Shown here: piece after piece, positions 21,801 to 31,800 of the stretch | Numbering within the stretch: the stretch's first letter is position 1 | How the letters are laid out: the number at the start of each line of letters is the position of its first letter | Source of the DNA: Acanthosoma haemorrhoidale | Lineage: Eukaryota > Arthropoda > Insecta > Hemiptera > Acanthosomatidae | NCBI GenBank assembly: GCA_930367205.1 | Contig: OV884014.1 | Span: forward strand, 78,657,104-78,721,103 | Reading direction: 5' to 3' | DNA length: 64,000 nucleotides | The notes under the pieces: generated by a model | What the model was told of the DNA's origin: nothing | What the model saw: only the letters and a program-made list of their open reading frames with translations | Database searches by the model: none | Program-made: the position numbers and the translations under genes

Positions 21801-22577
21801 CCCAAACCTTAATTGGGGAGGGTGTAAGAAACAGACTGATCACAATTTTCACGGATAGCCAGGCAGCCATTGGCGCCCTGAGAAGCTATACGACCAGATC
21901 TTATTTGGTTGAGGAGTGTAAAAACAACTTAAACACACTCTCGCTAGCCAATAAGGTTAGAATCGACTGGGTGCCAGGACACACAGGCATCACAGGCAAT
22001 GAGAAGGCAGATGGCCTTGCAAGGGTGGGCTCAGAACAGACACCTCTTGCACCTGAACCCATATGTGGTATCAGCCTCAGCTACGCTAAAAGGCGTATAA
22101 AATTAGCTTTAGAGGACAAGGCAAGACTTTCTTGGAGAGAAACTAAGAAACAGGAACACTCGAAACTGTTTCTTAATGGACCCTGTAAGAGAAGAAGCTC
22201 AGCACTTCTATCAATGGACAGGTGGACACTCAAAAGTGTGACAGGACTCTATACAGGTCACTGTCGGTTAAATAAACACCTCTTTAATTTGGGGATAGTG
22301 GGATCACCAATCTGCAGATTCTGCAAGAAAGAGGGAGAAACGGCACGTCATATAATATGTGACTGTGATAACTTAGCTAGAAAGCGATACCTTCACTTTG
22401 GTAGTGATCGCATTGTAGACCCCAAACTATGTGAACTGATCGATCCATTCAGTATCCTCAGATTTGCAAAGGCCGTGGGCCTGTCACATATATAGGACAG
22501 GGACATGGACGGCGCACAATAGGTCTCAGTGAGGCCGCGGTGCACAAATGCCGGAACAAATAATAATAATAATAATA
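18421..22577 (+). mobile_element. LOA-clade non-LTR retrotransposon, 5'-truncated, ORF2 intact
   Basis: The element holds the C-terminal part of ORF1, a complete ORF2, a short 3' untranslated region (22496-22560) and a (TAA)n tail at about 22560-22577. A 62-bp repeat unit flanks both sides, with five copies on the left and one on the right. The long uninterrupted ORF2 points to a recent insertion. The mix of an AP-type endonuclease, reverse transcriptase and C-terminal RNase H fits the LOA or I group, with LOA favoured. The 5' junction shares ACATGAA with the repeat, as expected for a truncated target-primed insertion. Confidence 0.85.
18896..22495 (+). CDS. LINE ORF2: endonuclease, reverse transcriptase and RNase H polyprotein (1199 residues)
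   Basis: The N-terminal AP-type endonuclease (about residues 1-225) has LLQINLHH, IILIQEPYLY, LDANAHHQLWG and CSDHRYIRFDL, which hold the catalytic Asn, Glu, Asp and His positions of the family. The reverse transcriptase (about 440-720) has FKSPGTDGIFPALLQ, KSYRPICLTSFLMKTLEKVI, AGIFVDIEGAFD, GGCPQGGVLSPLLW and the catalytic YADDIAVLI. The RNase H domain (about 920-1050) has CYTDGSLTENGSGAGIW, FQAEVMAI, FTDSQAAIGAL and WVPGHTGITGNEKADGLA, with all expected acidic residues and the His. A CRFCKKEGETARHIICDC zinc-binding motif follows near the C-terminus. The protein nicks target DNA, copies its own RNA into the gap and removes RNA. There are no stops over 3.6 kb, so the enzyme is probably competent, although the copy lacks its 5' end. 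Confidence 0.92.
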   Translation: MVVRLLQINLHHCIAACGVLQQYVRGKDIDIILIQEPYLYKGRMGGLAMRGYEIISVPERARACILHKSSLKMLPLWQYCSRDLAAAQMALNEGNQGGRLTIASVYLPYEERVPTEALSKLTEGTGLRGELIASLDANAHHQLWGSKNNNQRGECLVEYITSNDLDILNRGNIATFNNRIRSEVIDITLSTRTISLRVKGWHVSEEESCSDHRYIRFDLSGNITSEAVYRNPKLTNWETYYTQLEEEVKCCPRVVSSNWHLEHLNSTLTEAMIKSYTDNNTVCNVRSNRNCPWWNNELGKLRALTRKLFNAAKRSGRWDTYKRALTDYHKEVRKAKRRAWKKFCSEINDTTSMFRVNRILSKQSDRGVLGSVRVGGGYTDSEEGTLGALARAHFPGCGLMDTINNDPTNCEHTSCKGNWAEANKIVNSARVEWAINSFAPFKSPGTDGIFPALLQKGLPVIRPLILTLLRGSLALSYIPVSWRMAKVCYIPKPGKKSYDEPKSYRPICLTSFLMKTLEKVIDRHIRDGILVERPLHSAQFAYQAGKSCEIALHHLVSRIERSLVHKEIMAGIFVDIEGAFDRTPYNTMASALERKGISSLASSWINTMLENRILQSQLGQTKLWMKPVGGCPQGGVLSPLLWCLVVDSLLTNLNSAGFYAQGYADDIAVLIGGKFSETISELLSASMDLLRDWCEKNGLGINPQKINLCIFTNKRNAIVRPPYIGGTQVSISSEVKHLGVTLDRKLDWSKHIRNTTMKALRCLYACKRAVGRTWGLQPRMLFWLYTAAVRPMVLYASMVWWHRGSISKNRTLLGKLQRLSCLMITGAMSTTPTAAMEVLLNLNPLHIEVEAQALNVAYRLAKSGTRSKVMTHMRHGNLFRRIDEDEVLSMHSDLQVKKHTDVLYCAENTKTKPHKLCNGINCYTDGSLTENGSGAGIWRKDKPESGISIPLGRHTSVFQAEVMAINVCTQTLIGEGVRNRLITIFTDSQAAIGALRSYTTRSYLVEECKNNLNTLSLANKVRIDWVPGHTGITGNEKADGLARVGSEQTPLAPEPICGISLSYAKRRIKLALEDKARLSWRETKKQEHSKLFLNGPCKRRSSALLSMDRWTLKSVTGLYTGHCRLNKHLFNLGIVGSPICRFCKKEGETARHIICDCDNLARKRYLHFGSDRIVDPKLCELIDPFSILRFAKAVGLSHI

Positions 22578-22579
22578 CA

Positions 22580-22641
22580 TGAAAGGCAGTAACAGTGGAT
22601 TTTCTAGAAATATTCAATCTTAAGTATTTGTTACAGCTACA
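22580..22641 (+). repeat. sixth copy of the 62-bp repeat, downstream of the LINE
   Basis: One complete unit (TGAAAGGCAGTAACAGTGGA start) directly follows the (TAA)n tail, and then diverges into unique sequence after ACATGAAAG. It is either the right-hand target-site duplication or the last unit of an array that the LINE split. Confidence 0.9.
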
Positions 22642-23192
22642 TGAAAGTCTATGCTTTTCATTTGTACCCTCAGATAAGTTCCTCACGTCGGCGCGTAATT
22701 TGTCCCCAGTAAAAAAGACCGAGACTGCCTAACCTTTCACGAGTATAAACTAAAATCAATTCTTTACAATAATACATTCAGATTTATTACAGAAAGCTCT
22801 TAGAGTTGAGATATGTACGACGAGCGTACTGACTCAACTGAAATATCCTGCATCCAATGGCAGTTAAATCAATAACGCAGAATACGCCATGAGACACAAA
22901 TAAAAAAAAAACGATGTATGTAAAGTTAGTGTTTGAATAAAACGGGCACGATTCGTTATTGCAAGCAATACTTATTGGTAAAATGATATTCACTTTTGTA
23001 ACAAAACGATGCAGTAAAAAAAAGTATTTATATATCCTCAAATCATTGTACTTAAATTGCTTAAAGAATTTTTTGTAATTTTCCTCCACATAAACAGTTT
23101 TAAAACACCCATATTTTGGAATATAAAAAAATGTATTTAAAAATTAATACATCCTGTCATGGTCAAAATTATCAGTGACATATGATTACGTA
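22642..23192. other. AT-rich intergenic, no gene recognised
   Basis: The ORF at 22787-23089 on the minus strand is AT-rich with hydrophobic residues and no recognised domain. Nothing else was seen. Confidence 0.4.
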
Positions 23193-23275
23193 GTCAGGAT
23201 GGCCGAGCGGTCTAAGGCGCTGCGTTCAGGTCGCAGTCCACTCTGTGGGCGTGGGTTCGAATCCCACTTCTGACA
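23193..23275 (+). tRNA. tRNA-Leu (anticodon CAG)
   Basis: The 83-nt sequence folds as a class II tRNA with a long variable arm. The acceptor stem GTCAGGA pairs with TTCTGAC (one G-T pair), with discriminator A at 23275. The D arm carries the A box (TGGCCGAGCGG). The anticodon stem CTGCG/CGCAG encloses loop TTCAGGT with anticodon CAG. The T arm carries GGGTTCGAATCCC. There is no intron. A T run at 23279-23288 would end RNA polymerase III transcription. Confidence 0.95.
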
Positions 23276-23782
23276 GGTATTTTTTTTAATTTAACAAAAT
23301 AATAAAATTAAAGCGTACACTTCAAGTAAAATAATGCCCTAAATTAATTTGAAAGATTGAAGCCGTCAAAATATTTAGTTCTTAGTGTTGTATAGTATCG
23401 ATTGCCACAGAGAAAAATTAGGCCTATTTTTCCCTGAAACATCAGGTAATTGTATATTATGAAGCGAAATCATAACATTAATATTTGGTTATCTAACTAA
23501 TAAATCCCACTATTTTTAATAAGTATTAGCCAACAAACAAAAATTACTGAGAGGATCCGCACTCTAACCCTGGAAGTCCCTCCCCCTTCGCTGTCGGCTC
23601 GCAACCCCTCGGTTTTCTAAACAAACAAAGTTCACAAATCATTTATTCAAAAAGCAACTTCCCCCAGGAGGCTGAACCAACCCCTAACAAATCCTATCCT
23701 CTCAGGAAGAGGAGGGATTTGAATCCTTTAGTGCGCCGTGAATAGAACCCGGATTTTTGTGTTTACCAGTCAAAAGCCCTTC

Positions 23783-24516
23783 AAAACCGATCAGGGATGG
23801 CGCAGACTCTTTAAGGAAATATTTTAAATGGAATGATTTTTTAAGGTGATTTGATGTAAAACACAGGGATGTTAGCCTCAGAGTTCTGCATTCAAGGTTG
23901 ATTAATCTAACATATTTTTCTAAAAGTATATATTAATTCATAAGTGTGACTAGCGTTGCAGCCAGTAGTTCCGTACCGGTTGTAAATATGGACACGAGGA
24001 CGTGCAACTGATACCTCCTCCCCATATTGTTGAAGCTAGATTTGAAGATATGCCATCGTTATGAATATAGAAGATCACGTCTCCCTTGGTCGACGTTGAA
24101 TCTTACCCCCGGTAAGTCAGGTGGACACAGTCCTTGTATCAGAAGGTTTGGGTGTCCGTGTAGTATGTCAAGAAATTATGTCCTAATGCAGTCGTAAACA
24201 TATGACGTTTTTAGGTCAGTTTGAAGGGTTATATTCATAACGATGGCATATCTTCAAATCTAGCTTCAACAATATGGGGAGGAGGTATCAGTTGCACGTC
24301 CTCGTGTCCATATTTACAACCGGTACGGAACTACTGGCTGCAACGCTAGTCACACTTATGAATTAATATATACTTTTAGAAAAATATGTTAGATTAATCA
24401 ACCTTGAATGCAGAACTCTGAGGCTAACATCCCTGTGTTTTACATCAAATCACCTTAAAAAATCATTCCATTTAAAATATTTCCTTAAAGAGTCTGCGCC
24501 ATCCCTGATCGGTTTT
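23783..24516. repeat. long inverted repeat, 287-bp arms, 160-bp spacer
   Basis: The left arm 23783-24069 and the right arm 24230-24516 are reverse complements with no mismatch that I could find. The arms begin AAAACCGATCAGGGATGGCG on their outer ends. The spacer is 24070-24229. The arms carry no ORF or known transposon end. A transcript across it would form a very long hairpin. It could be a very recent inverted duplication, a foldback element or an assembly artefact. Confidence 0.9.
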
Positions 24517-25189
24517 ATGATTCAGTACATAAAATGGTACACCTGTTATAATTTTCACAGCTTTTGATTTATAAATCTTATTTGATGGTGTTAGTCTTCT
24601 TGGTAAATTTTGACTCTATATGTCCAAATTGGTTTCAGTAGAAGTTTGCGTGTCAAAAGTTTCTGGGACAAGCGAATTTTTAAAAGAGTTGGACGTTCCT
24701 CACAAATATACTCAGACATACATTAGCTAAGAAAATTTATTATAAAAATCCTTGCTTAGCCCTGAGACTCAGCTGTATCGCCTTTCGTCAAGCCTATAAA
24801 GATCATAGAAAGAATCCAATGCAATCTATCCGTTGTAGAGGTTTCATCAGCGGGGCTAACTCCTGCTTCATCTGATTAACTGTCTGGTTGCCATGAGCTA
24901 TTTATCATCAAATATCGACTAATGGCTCTTGAGATCCCAGCAGCTGATTAGCTCAGACGAAATCGAAAGGCTACGGTAGACCGATACTGTTTGTCTAATA
25001 TTGTAGACATATGTTGTTTTACTCTCGATGCGAACAGTCATTTTTTAATATTATTACGCTAATATAAGTAGCTTCAAATATATGACATAAAACGGAGAGT
25101 GGTAGTCACAAACTATGGAATACTTACGGTTCGCCGGAGATAGGATCCAAAATAAAATTATTAGCCAAATAAAAACATAAGAGATAAAG

Positions 25190-25250
25190 CCGGGGTTCAA
25201 CCTCCCGATTTCCGAGCGTGTGCTCTATCCTCTGAGCTACTGTCCTTTCC
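25190..25250 (-). repeat. tRNA-like SINE or pseudo-tRNA
   Basis: The minus strand reads GTAGCTCAGAGGATAGAGCA, a perfect tRNA D-arm/A-box, and then GAGGTTGAACCCCGGC, a B box with a shortened T arm. The anticodon stem does not close, so it is a tRNA-derived repeat and not a working tRNA. Confidence 0.55.
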
Positions 25251-25344
25251 TAACTCCAGCCCAGCCATTAACAAATAACAACCATACTCTTGCAAACCTT
25301 GCAGTACGTTGCAAGTGTATGGTAGCAAATAAATATTAAGCAAG

Positions 25345-25530
25345 TATATTTGCAGATTCACCTAAGAATCTATAGTAAGTAAAAGTTTTGTCATTTTTTT
25401 AAGGGGATTGGGGGGGGGGACAAAACAAAAAAAAACAAGTATATTTCACAAGGTGAATATTCCCCATCATTTTTTAAACATGTACAGACAATGAATGTAT
25501 AATGTTCATTATAACTTAAAAAAATTACCT
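25345..25530 (+). mobile_element. Jockey-type LINE 3' tail fragments (family J2)
   Basis: The GATTCACCTAAGAATCTATA block and the AAGGGGAT end match the extreme 3' end of the J2 copy at 59 kb. They are followed by AAACATGTACAGACAATGAA, another J2 tail segment. The order suggests two adjacent truncated pieces. Confidence 0.5.
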
Positions 25531-25839
25531 ATCATATCAAGTAGAGTATACAATTTATGTCTCGGCGTCTTGATCAATTTTTATACAGAATAATATAAAT
25601 AAAATAAAACCATTCTTAAAAGATTAAAAAATATGTTAGGAAGTGGGTAGTGGTGAAGTACCTATGTAATAAGCCTTCATATCAATTCTATGTTTTTCTG
25701 CGCTGCTGTACGATGCGCCGAGTTTAAGCTACCTGACTGAATCGACAGCAAAGCAGCTCCAAAAATTTAAAAACGGGATACTCATGAAAGTGGTCCGATA
25801 TACTATCATACATTCCAGCAGCGGAGAAACAGTGAGCTC

Positions 25840-26100
25840 CACGAAGATTTTGAGCTGCCTAATGTGGATGAAATCATTCGCCATACACATCAAATTCTTT
25901 GATTCGCTGCAATACATAACAAACCCCGTATTTGACACGATTACCCCGCTCCGTTTCCCCGTCGATGGCAGAAGGCAGTCGAAGCAGGAACGCTCTAGTT
26001 TTACGTTAGTATGTAAAATTAGTTTTAATATAGTTTGTAAGTCCCTTTTGTAATCCAAAGGTGAGTCCCATCACCTGGTCTTGTTTTCATTATATAAATT
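25840..26100 (+). mobile_element. Jockey-type LINE 3' end (family J2, copy c)
   Basis: The stretch encodes a degraded version of the J2 C-terminus (FFDSLQYITNPVFDTITPL) followed by the shared untranslated segment with AGGTGAGTCCCATCACCTGG. Similar copies are at 4655-5046 and 58974-59462 and on the opposite strand at 30790-31085. Confidence 0.6.
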
Positions 26101-28714
26101 TTAACAATAATCAGAAAACAGTATTTGCTACAGAGACCTGTTAAAAATGCATTTATGCAGTACAAGCCGCCCACAGCTCAATTATATTTCACTACATAAT
26201 TTAGATTTTTAAAATAAAATTTGACAGTTATTTTTCATGACATTTAATGAACAAAAAACTCTTATATCGACACAATCAGTTTAAGAAATATTCCTAAAAA
26301 GATATATCGTTCTCTTTTCTGAGTCAAAAATCAATATAATAATCTCGGATTTGAATTGAGCAAATTATTAGTTGAATGGTTCTTCTCAACAATGCTATGC
26401 AGTATTGAAGTGGTTGCATTGATGGAAAAATTGAAATATTAGAACGTATCCATCTTGACGATCATTGAATCGTGAATTTGTCAAACCTTTTTTTGTTTAT
26501 TTGTTTACTCTTCTTTAAGTGCTCCCGTCTTGGGCAGGAAATGTGCGAGAATTTTGTCTGGAGCGGCCCAACTTTATTTATGGAAGTGAAATAACCGTTT
26601 GAACAAAGAGCTATCATCATACCATATACCATAAAATGGATCAGTCAAGCTAACCAATACACCATACAAGGGACATCTTAGTCATATTGAAGACCATAAC
26701 ATATCCTGACCAGTTGGACTTGGGCTGGGCACTTTGGCCTTCAATATCAGGTTTTTCTTATTCACGAGATATCTTCTATCAAATAAGATGTTTCGTGCAC
26801 CAGATAACAGTACATAAATGAGATGATCTCATGGCAATTTTCCCTCCTCAAACTTGTTTTGCTTCGGCTAAACCATCATTTCCTGAAGAGCTGTGATTTG
26901 AGCAGGTTATTGACTTCATACTCCCACCAATCGTGCCTCAACCAAGTGGAAGTTTAAGCCGTAAATTTTCAATTTTAAACTCTTTTTTCTCCCAAGTTCG
27001 CCATTTTTTTTTTAACCGTTCATTAGCCTTTCCTTACAACTGTTGAAATTTTACCTCTTCTCACAGTCTTATAATATAATTTATTGTGTTCAACAGTTCT
27101 ATTCCAGTACATTGAAATACAATATACCAAAAAATTCTATAGAAAGATGTTTTTCTCTATCAGTCACATTTCATCTAAAATTTAAATCGGAATAGGAAAG
27201 TTGTATTAAGAAAGAAGGTTTTTGGGGCATTTTAACAGTCTCCAACAATTTTTCAAAAACAAATTTATGACATTTAATGGTGTTCATAAATATGAATTTT
27301 TAATCGTTTGAGCTACTAGTGCGTTTCTTAGATAATTATTTTCAAGTACGCTAGTCCTACAGGAATTTTACGCTGATTACTAAAATTCCAAACGTCAGTT
27401 AAAGTGAATTAGGCGAAATACGTGTTTTTCTCGAAAATAAAATACTTGTCAACAGAATGAGATAGAAAAAGTTGGATGGCGGCGTTTAGCTCAATGTTTT
27501 ATGCATTTTGACAAAATATTTGGTGAGTATAGTTCAGCCTTTTTTTTTCCAAATTTTCACTGTCATCATTTACACCTTATTCCATATATTGTAATATTAA
27601 GACACGATTTAGCACGAATATTGCTTGGTATCTTAAGAAAAAAATGCTTGATTGACGAAATCGAAGTTTTAGAATTGAATAATTAGAGTCTACGAGCTGA
27701 ATAGAAAATATATAAATAGAAAACTATAAACGACTTATGAAAGCGTACTCTCTCGTCTTACTTGCTGGGTCTGTGCCGACTATCTTCTTTAAGCATTAAA
27801 TTAACTTATGACGACTAAACCAGAATTCTGTATAAGATATGTCTAGTTTACTTATATTTGTTTCGTTGACATCTACAGTTTTTTTTCTAAGCGGGGGCTA
27901 TGCCGGAGTACGATGACTTGTACTTATTAAGGCTAAATAATTCAGAAAATTGTTATTCCTTTGCCAGGGCAACGCTTCAGCTCAGGTCAATGCCATTCCC
28001 AAGAACCCAACAAGGAATATAATTATTTTGATAGCTGTGAGAAGCTCTTGAGTATAATAAAACAACTATTTCTGCCCAGAATTATCAAGTGCTTCGAAAA
28101 CAAAAGATACACTACGACTCTGGCGGTGAAAATATTTTATAATTTCATGTTGACGTGAAGGATGTAAGGGCCTTGTTTGTCCTAATTTAACATGAACTTA
28201 TTATTTGAGTTGCTTAGAGGATGGAAATTGTACTTGACTAACAGGTGTGGTATAATGTTAGTTGTGTACCAGATTTGTCAGTAATAATGATCATTTATGG
28301 CTTGTACCTGTATTAAGGCGTATAACTTCCTGTTTAAGGTAATATTATCTAACAGGTCACACCTTAAGTTAAGTAATTATGTTTTGTTCGACATCTACTG
28401 TTACCTAGATAATTTCTGGTCTGCGTCTGTGAACAATCATGTGTTTCTGGTAGTTTATTGTAGATTTTTCTCACCCTTGATAATGATAGTCTGTCGGAAG
28501 CGCGCATGGATATAAATACACGTTTTAAGCGGACGTAATGGTTTCATTACTGTTAATTTCGACTGTTTTCGAACGTGCATTCCTCGTTCTCGTTAGTTTA
28601 TTTTCAATTATATTTCCTTTACCTTGATGGAATCTTCTTTTTTCTCCCTACCATTCCTTGGAGGACGTAGGGCAGACAAGGTACAAAGGAGCAGAGAGGC
28701 CGTCCTTGCAGAGA

Positions 28715-28719
28715 TATAA
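28715..28719 (+). promoter_or_regulatory. TATA box of the glycine-rich secreted-protein gene
   Basis: GATATAAC lies 73 bases before the chosen ATG at 28788, giving a predicted transcription start near 28745 and a leader of about 40 bases. An in-frame ATG at 28737 lies too close to the TATA box to be within the expected transcript. Confidence 0.5.
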
Positions 28720-28787
28720 CCGGTCCCCACCTACCGATGAGGCTATTTCAACAGCGGGCCGCTTCCTCTTCTTCAGTTGTATTCTCC

Positions 28788-28863
28788 ATGGCCGCCTGTC
28801 TTCGAGTCCTCTTCCTCCTAGTGGTGGTCCTCTTTGCCGGCGTCCTGTCTGCTCCTGCCAACG
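28788..28863 (+). CDS. glycine-rich protein gene, exon 1 (signal peptide)
   Basis: It codes for 25 residues plus one base. The donor CAACG|GTCAGT is the same motif as in the gene at 10.27 kb. Confidence 0.75.
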
Positions 28864-31800
28864 GTCAGTAACCATTTCATCTGTGACAGAGCAACAATAA
28901 CAGTTACATAAAATATATTAAATTAATCTCTAACATATCTAAACAAACTCTTGAAGTAAAAAAAAACAAAAATGGTTCTCAGTCTTAGACATCATCCCTT
29001 TACTTTTGCGTTGAATATAATAAATGAGCAATGGCTCCCGCGTTCACTTTATTGATTTATTGTTTTGATTTCTATTTCATCGACATCGCATCGGCAAGTT
29101 TTTTGTTCATATTATTAAGGATTAATTTTTCATTTCAATTTCAGTGTTAGCTGTAAGTTTTGTTGGTTTCTGTTTTCTTACGTGCCAATTATAGTACATT
29201 TTAATTTGTTTGTCCATTTATAGTTTTCTTTTAAAAGTACAATGGCGTCTGGCGTTCAAGTGACATTAGAAAACGTAGGTATAGGAAATTATACCTATAG
29301 GCCCCACCTCGCTCATACAATTGCATTAAACCGCCTTGTACCAAACACTATTGAAATTTCTTTGGATGATTTTCGCGATTATTACTTTTATATCTCAAAA
29401 TTTTAGTCTGCCGTCTTTCGTATGTTCTTACCCATGAGAAAATATGTATTGAGGAGATACAGAAGCGCTTTATTTTCACATACTTACGGACAGGAAAATA
29501 TTTGCGCCTGGAAAGGGGAGCCTTTCTTTCCCCTCTGGTGTGGCAACGACTTGTGTCATGCCTCAGGATTGGAGGAAGTATCTTACACTTCCCTTTGAAC
29601 TAGTTATGCAGAGTTTTGTCTAGGCAACAGTAATTTTATTAACTTGCTTCCTGCGTCGTATGAACCTGCGGTCGGAGTTTGTGGTAAGCCATACTCTTGG
29701 TAGGAAGAGTCTAGCATTCGTAGTTCACTATCATTTCCTAGCTGAGTAACAATGGTAAGTTAATGACGATTTTTCAGTACAAGCATTTGACTGTAAACAG
29801 CCTGTTTAAGAGTATGTTTGATATTTCATTCATCTTCATTGAATCCCTAAGTATCCTTGTTTCATGATTGAATGAAATTCGAGGAAAGTTTGTCCCGTTT
29901 CTCTAGCCAGTGAAATTTCTCTACGAGATTACATTTATGATTTAAAGTTCTGATTTTTTACGGTAAAAAAAAAAAGTTTTGAAGCTGATAATTGAAATCG
30001 TAGTTTTAATATTTGAACCGATATTAACAAGGAATTTTTTGTTTGGATAATGTTTGGCCATTTAATTTTTTTTAGTGATTTTCAGCGGCCTAAATGGTTC
30101 AACAAGGAAAATTTTTGCTTCACAGATTAGTTTTTTTCTCAATAATTTCGTGCCACTGGAAACACCCATCCCTTCTAAATACTGATCCTTCACTTCCTCC
30201 CTCATTTCTTTCGATTATAGATATTTCAAATAATATAATTTAGTTCATAAGTAAAAACAACTTCGATATAATTTTTAATTCCGTCTTTTCGACTTTTAAA
30301 TACAATAGTTATTTTCAAAATGTATATTTTACCACGGAGATCGGAAAGGCGTTCGATCCTGACATCATGCTGGAGTGAACTTCTTTCCTAAATGATCTGT
30401 ATCATTATTAGGCGAATACACTACCCGAGGGTCAAGGAGGCCTATAGTGCTAAAAAGATTCTTGTGAAGAAGCAGATTCATTTCACTCAGTGAATGAAAT
30501 GCTACCAACCCCTTTCATAAGACGAGGATAATTAATCATGAGGTAGATAGTTCCTCCATTAGGCCATTAGACCTGAAGTTGCATAATCATTTAGGCTTTT
30601 ATGATTTTTTTTTTAAACCTTTATTTAATAAATACATATTGCTTTACAGATTTCACAATATGTAATCTTTACATAAATGCACACTGTGCTTATTTTATTT
30701 ACTTATATGATTTTTGTTTTTTTCTTTCATATTCTCTTGTTATTATAAATTATGAAAATCAGTATAGACTACATAAATGAATCTATTTACAATAGGTCAT
30801 TATGTGTCCTTGGGTACATTTTATACAAATTTTACATTGTGATTTGTGATTGTTACATAAGTATAATGTACACTATACATTGATTGTCTAAACATGTTTA
30901 AAAGTGATGTGGCTCACCCTATGAATCATAGACTTAAAATATCTTACATCTAACAACAAAATCTTGACCTAATTTTCCCAGACAGTCAGTTCCCATCAGT
31001 GCAGAAATGATGGTAGGGTCATAGTGTCAAACACTGGGTTTGTTAGGTGCTGTAACGAGTCAAAAAACATTGTGATTTAACTTACATGATTTTTATAAAT
31101 TATCATTATTATGCATAATTACTTACACTTTCTATGGTAATGGAGCAAATAGTTAAACAATTTGATTATTGCACATACTGATACTAGAATAGTTATGTGA
31201 TGTAAGAATTTATTATTTTTCATTTAAATACATCACTAATCGGAGGTTGGCTGGATCACTTTTTTTTAACCGATTCGTCTAAGGAATTTAGTGGGGTTTA
31301 ATAGAACTTCCCTTGATTTATTCCTTTCAATTGTTTAGGTAGTCTGGTTCTCTGTCACACCTTGGAAGTTTGTCTGACTGAGAAGAAGGTTTTTTCTACA
31401 TGTGGATTCAGCCTAGTATGTACTAATTCAAACTAGTAATCATTAACGATTGATTTGACATCATTCCATTTGCTGTTACTCAACCTGTAATTTTGTCCTT
31501 CACAACTGTTAAATGACTAATATAATGTCTCTTGAGCTCATTCCATCAACCATGCGTTCTTTGCGTTGTCACTATGGCAATGGGCAGTGTAGGTGTTGGT
31601 ATTCACTAACATAGTTTGCAAACAAGAAAGTAAGAAGCAGCTTCCTGGGAATCTTGGTCATGGGGTGGAATTCAGTATAATAGTATTCCAGCTAAGATGG
31701 TTTTGTTGATTTTCAAAAAGGTTGAAAATTGGATTATGGGATCTTTTGTATGTCAGTTGTAGTAAAATCTTAGAATTTTCTAGCTAGTTCATGGATCAGG

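Larger units (their letters stand above)
24517..28714. other. intergenic region with transposon fragments, no gene
   Basis: Apart from the fragments listed separately (25190-25250, 25345-25530, 25840-26100) no gene is recognised. ORFs at 27501-27686, 27961-28158 and 28297-28515 show no motif and no splice context. Confidence 0.4.

Noticed and set aside
25190..25250. Functional tRNA on the minus strand
   Set aside because: The A box is good, but the anticodon and T stems do not form properly.
28658..28900. 80-residue ORF and its minus-strand partner over the Gly-rich gene's first exon
   Set aside because: Different frame from the signal peptide and no splice partner.
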